From Lachnospiraceae bacterium (GTDB lineage: Bacteria; Bacillota; Clostridia; Lachnospirales; Lachnospiraceae), in NCBI GenBank assembly GCA_017958585.1, contig JAGDCK010000053.1, forward strand, positions 1 to 15,802: 15,802 nucleotides of DNA. The letters are read 5' to 3'. Below, one piece after another: positions 13,515 to 15,802 of this stretch. The translations under genes and the position numbers were made by a program. The notes beneath the pieces were generated by a model. It was not told the DNA's origin and did not search any database. It was given only the letters and a program-made list of their open reading frames with translations. Numbering within the stretch: the first letter of the stretch is position 1; every line of letters starts with the position of its first letter.

Positions 13515-14228
13515 ATGAAGATAGAAAAACTTAATGATAGCCAAATCCGCTGCACTTTAACAAAGGAAGACCTGGCCAGCAGACAGATAAAAGTCAGTGA
13601 ACTTGCATACGGTTCTGACAAAGCCAGGGGACTGTTTCGCGATATGATGGAACAGGCAAGCGAGGAATTCGGATTCGAAGTAAACGAGTCCCCTCTCATG
13701 ATCGAAGCCGTTCCCTTAAATAGAGAATGTCTGGTACTTATAATCACCAAGGTAAACGACCCGGAAGAACTGGACACCAGATTTTCACGTTTTACTCCCG
13801 ATCCCTTCGAGAACGAGGATGACGACGATGAAGATGCGGACAAGGAGATCCTTGATCTGTTCAAGCAGACACAGAGTGTGGCAAAAGCTCCCGAGATCGT
13901 GACGGAGACCATAGAAAATGCTCCCGAGAAGGGTGAGGAAAAACGTATCCGTTCCTTCTATTTTAACTCTGTCTCCGATATAATCGGTGCGGCAGAGGTT
14001 TGCGGCGAAGGCTTTAACGGTGATGACTCCCTGTATCTGGATAACATAAACGGCAAATACATTCTGGTGGTAAGCGAGGGGGACGACCCCAGAAGCTTCC
14101 TGGCAGCATGCAACACTTTGACAGAATACGCGGCTTCAAACGGCATAAAGGGCGAGCCCTTCATCTCCGAGCGCCACAAGCTCCTTATAAAAGGTAACGC
14201 CTTAAAGAAACTTTCGAACCGTGAATAA
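13515..14228 (+). CDS. mecA: Adaptor protein MecA (ClpC partner)
   Basis: This 237-aa cytosolic adaptor is expected to present substrates to the ClpC unfoldase, as in ComK and Spx turnover in Bacillus. The N-terminal domain (about 1-90) starts MKIEKLNDSQIRCTLTKEDL, the family's typical opening. An extremely acidic linker (about 98-115, EDDDDEDADKE) follows. The C-terminal ClpC-binding domain (about 145-232) shows FYFNSVSDIIGAAEV and YILVVSE. The start at 13515 fits the family. Upstream in-frame ATGs at 13488 and 13491 would add nine residues without a ribosome binding site, while AAAGGA lies 12 bases before 13515. The gene stands alone: divergent from the MBOAT operon and ending at a bidirectional terminator. 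No competence gene is near, so its substrates here are unknown. Confidence 0.9.
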   Translation: MKIEKLNDSQIRCTLTKEDLASRQIKVSELAYGSDKARGLFRDMMEQASEEFGFEVNESPLMIEAVPLNRECLVLIITKVNDPEELDTRFSRFTPDPFENEDDDDEDADKEILDLFKQTQSVAKAPEIVTETIENAPEKGEEKRIRSFYFNSVSDIIGAAEVCGEGFNGDDSLYLDNINGKYILVVSEGDDPRSFLAACNTLTEYAASNGIKGEPFISERHKLLIKGNALKKLSNRE

Positions 14229-14245
14229 CTGAAATTAGCTATTTA

Positions 14246-14277
14246 AAAAGGCTCCAGCATCCGCTGAAGCCTTTTTT
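14246..14277. terminator. Bidirectional terminator between mecA and the DUF1858 gene
   Basis: AAAGGCTCCAGC and GCTGAAGCCTTT form a 12-bp stem with one mismatch and an ATCC loop. T6 (14272-14277) follows on the plus strand and TTTTTAAAT on the minus strand. The mismatch is C-A in the plus transcript and U-G in the minus transcript, so both directions should work, the minus slightly better. Confidence 0.88.
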
Positions 14278-14297
14278 GTGTCATGAGATCATGATCC

Positions 14298-14489
14298 TTA
14301 TAATTTCTCGATCACTGCCATAAGTTCATCTATATCGATACCGTGAACAGCAGCAGCCTCTTCAAGGGACTCACCCTGTGAAGCGGGGCATCCGAGGCAG
14401 TGCATTCCGGCCTGCATGAGAACGGGTGCAACATCGGGATTTGAGATGAGGATCTCGCCAATTGTCATATCTTTGGTAATTCCGCTCAT
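14298..14489 (-). CDS. DUF1858 small redox-disulfide protein
   Basis: This 63-aa protein matches the DUF1858 (hybrid-cluster-protein-associated redox disulfide) pattern. It has TIGEILISNPDVAPVLMQAGMHCLGCPASQGESLEEAA with a CxxC pair at C31 and C34, followed by a helical end. The fold resembles the N-terminal part of ScdA/RIC-type iron-sulfur repair proteins. The CxxC may cycle between thiol and disulfide or bind a metal. The function of free-standing members is not settled. The start at 14489 is set by AAGGAG about 9 bases upstream; an ATG at 14507 would overlap that site. It has its own promoter and terminator. Position opposite pflB, an oxygen-sensitive radical enzyme, is suggestive only. 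Confidence 0.85.
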   Translation of the reverse strand: MSGITKDMTIGEILISNPDVAPVLMQAGMHCLGCPASQGESLEEAAAVHGIDIDELMAVIEKL

Positions 14490-14537
14490 TTTTTCTATCT
14501 CCTTCATATGTTCGTTTATTTTATTCCAAGTGGGTAA

Positions 14538-14566
14538 AGTATAATACAGTTTTATGATTATGACAA
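14538..14566 (-). promoter_or_regulatory. Promoter of the DUF1858 gene
   Basis: The minus strand shows TTGTCA (14561-14566), 17 bases, then TATACT (14538-14543). The predicted start near 14531 gives a leader of about 42 bases. Confidence 0.65.
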
Positions 14567-14567
14567 G

Positions 14568-14594
14568 AAAACCTTTATAAAACCTTTATAAAAC
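14568..14594. repeat. Tandem 11-base repeat between divergent promoters
   Basis: AAAACCTTTAT occurs at 14568-14578 and 14579-14589, followed by a partial third copy AAAAC (14590-14594). The unit is about one helical turn, so copies face the same side of the DNA. It begins 2 bases beyond the -35 of the DUF1858 promoter and ends 35 bases before that of pflB. Confidence 0.7.
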
Positions 14595-14602
14595 TCCCCT
14601 TT

Positions 14603-14620
14603 TGTACCGAAAAAAGTACA
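14603..14620. promoter_or_regulatory. Possible operator TGTAC-N8-GTACA upstream of pflB
   Basis: Perfect 5-base inverted arms (14603-14607 and 14616-14620) flank an A-rich centre. The centre is about 53 bases before the predicted pflB start, a position used by activators. The motif does not match Rex or FNR consensus sites that I know. Confidence 0.35.
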
Positions 14621-14629
14621 CGCGTCGCC

Positions 14630-14658
14630 TTGACTGAAATTTGAAATCTAAATATAAT
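14630..14658 (+). promoter_or_regulatory. Strong promoter of pflB
   Basis: TTGACT (14630-14635), exactly 17 bases, then TATAAT (14653-14658): eleven of twelve consensus positions. The predicted start near 14665 gives a leader of about 57 bases with GGAGG at 14706-14710. This fits the highly expressed codon usage of the gene. Confidence 0.85.
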
Positions 14659-14721
14659 GTATACACACAGAATTAGAACCCATAGACACTAATTCAAATT
14701 TAATAGGAGGCTATATTCAGA

Positions 14722-15802
14722 ATGAGATCAGAATGGAATGATTTTGTACCCGGCAAATGGGACAGAGAAGTTAACGTACGTGACTTCATCCAGAAAAACT
14801 ACACTCCCTATGATGGAGATGAGTCTTTCCTGGCAGGACCTACACAGAACACAAAAGATCTGTGGAATCAGGTTCTTGACTTACAGAAGAAGGAGAGAGA
14901 AGCAGGCGGTGTTCTTGATATGGACACAAAGGTTGTTTCTACAATCACTTCACACGGACCCGGATATCTTGACAAGAGCAAGGAGACTATCGTAGGTTTC
15001 CAGACAGATAAGCCTTTCAAGCGTTCATTGCAGCCTTACGGTGGTATCCGTATGGCAGAGAAAGCTTGCGCAGACAACGGATATGAAGTAGATCCCGAAA
15101 TCAGCGAGTTCTTCACAACACACAGAAAAACACACAACGCAGGTTGTTTCGATGCTTATAACGCAGAGATGAGAGCTTGTCGTTCTTCCCATATCATCAC
15201 AGGTCTTCCTGATGCTTACGGACGTGGACGTATCATCGGTGACTACAGAAGAGTTGCTCTTTACGGTATCGACAGACTTATCGAGGATAAAGAGGACCAG
15301 AAGGCTTCTACAAGCAAGATCATGACAGACGATGTTATCCGTCTTCGTGAAGAGATTTCTGAGCAGATCGTTGCTCTTAAGATGATGAAAGAGATGGCTG
15401 CTTCCTATGGCTGCGATATTTCTAAGCCCGCTGCAAACGTACAGGAAGCTATCCAGTGGACATACTTCGGATACCTTTGCTCAGTTAAGGAGCAGAACGG
15501 TGCTGCTATGTCACTTGGACGTACATCTACTTTCCTTGATTGCTACGCTGAGAGAGACCTTAAGAACGGTACTTTCACAGAGGAGCAGATTCAGGAGTTC
15601 GTTGACCACTTCATCATGAAGTTGCGTTGCGTACGTTTCGCTCGTACTCCTGAGTACAACCAGATTTTCGCAGGCGATCCCGTATGGGTAACCGAGTCCC
15701 TCGGTGGTGTTGGTGTTGACGGCCGTCACATGGTTACAAAGATGAGCTTCCGTTATTTACATACACTTGAGAACTTAGGTGCAGCTCCCGAGCCCAACCT
15801 TA
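14722..15802 (+). CDS. pflB: Formate C-acetyltransferase (pyruvate formate-lyase), 5' part
   Basis: The first 360 codons of a glycyl radical enzyme that splits pyruvate and CoA into acetyl-CoA and formate in anaerobic fermentation. It begins MRSEWNDFVPGKW. It contains AYGRGRIIGDYRRVALYGID (residues 166-185, with the pyruvate-binding arginine expected near 176) and RTPEYNQIFAGDPVWVTESLGG (308-329, active-site tryptophan at 322). These match pyruvate formate-lyase and not the diol dehydratase-like relatives. The active-site cysteine pair and the C-terminal glycyl radical site lie beyond the right edge, so they cannot be checked. Family length is about 740-760, so roughly half is present. Codons such as CGT, GGT, CTT and GCT dominate, unlike the other genes here, as expected for an abundant protein. 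The activase gene pflA commonly follows but is outside the window. Confidence 0.96.
   Translation, partial: MRSEWNDFVPGKWDREVNVRDFIQKNYTPYDGDESFLAGPTQNTKDLWNQVLDLQKKEREAGGVLDMDTKVVSTITSHGPGYLDKSKETIVGFQTDKPFKRSLQPYGGIRMAEKACADNGYEVDPEISEFFTTHRKTHNAGCFDAYNAEMRACRSSHIITGLPDAYGRGRIIGDYRRVALYGIDRLIEDKEDQKASTSKIMTDDVIRLREEISEQIVALKMMKEMAASYGCDISKPAANVQEAIQWTYFGYLCSVKEQNGAAMSLGRTSTFLDCYAERDLKNGTFTEEQIQEFVDHFIMKLRCVRFARTPEYNQIFAGDPVWVTESLGGVGVDGRHMVTKMSFRYLHTLENLGAAPEPNL

Noticed and set aside
13511..13912. 133-codon minus-strand open frame.
   Set aside because: Exact antisense of mecA, serine-rich from the complement of its acidic codons; shadow only.

Overview
The window looks like a chromosomal segment of an anaerobic Firmicute, most likely a Lachnospiraceae member. 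This is inferred, not searched. The grounds are: a moderate-GC genome with strong AGGAGG-type ribosome binding sites; pyruvate formate-lyase under a strong promoter; a class B sortase with a PKTG substrate; a SleL-like GH18 protein with an SH3 domain; and the block sua5 / rpiB / upp / (dCMP deaminase) / atp operon. That block echoes the ywlC-ywlE-ywlF-glyA-upp-atpI order of Bacillus subtilis, without the ywlE and glyA steps. I saw no insertion sequence, CRISPR array, tRNA or rRNA.

Left part, minus strand (1-4486): a housekeeping operon reads right to left. It holds sua5/tsaC (tRNA t6A synthesis), rpiB (pentose phosphate isomerase), upp (uracil salvage), a dCMP deaminase, and a secreted coiled-coil/SleB cell wall hydrolase that ends at a good terminator (562-592). 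Past this, a clean promoter (498-526) starts the ATP synthase operon with atpZ and atpI; atpI runs off the left edge.

Middle (4487-8607): a divergent promoter region drives a plus-strand pair, a class B sortase followed by a secreted protein with a C-terminal VPKTG sorting signal. This is a self-contained enzyme and substrate unit. It converges at a large hairpin with a minus-strand GH18/SH3 cell-wall glycosidase. The GH18 promoter appears to be embedded in the terminator hairpin of an upstream unrecognised 77-aa gene.

Region 8608-9131: no established gene. It holds inverted repeats and, on the plus strand, two tiny membrane-type ORFs joined by a 4-base ATGA overlap (8821-8946 and 8943-9077). 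This is the least explained part of the window.

Right part: on the minus strand, an MBOAT acyltransferase, a membrane-anchored SGNH-type protein and a HerA-like (DUF853/YjgR) ATPase. The first two form a textbook cell-surface O-acylation pair. On the plus strand lies mecA (ClpC adaptor). It converges on a minus-strand DUF1858 redox-disulfide mini-protein at a bidirectional terminator. Finally pflB (pyruvate formate-lyase) starts from a near-consensus promoter preceded by tandem repeats and a small palindrome, and runs off the right edge.
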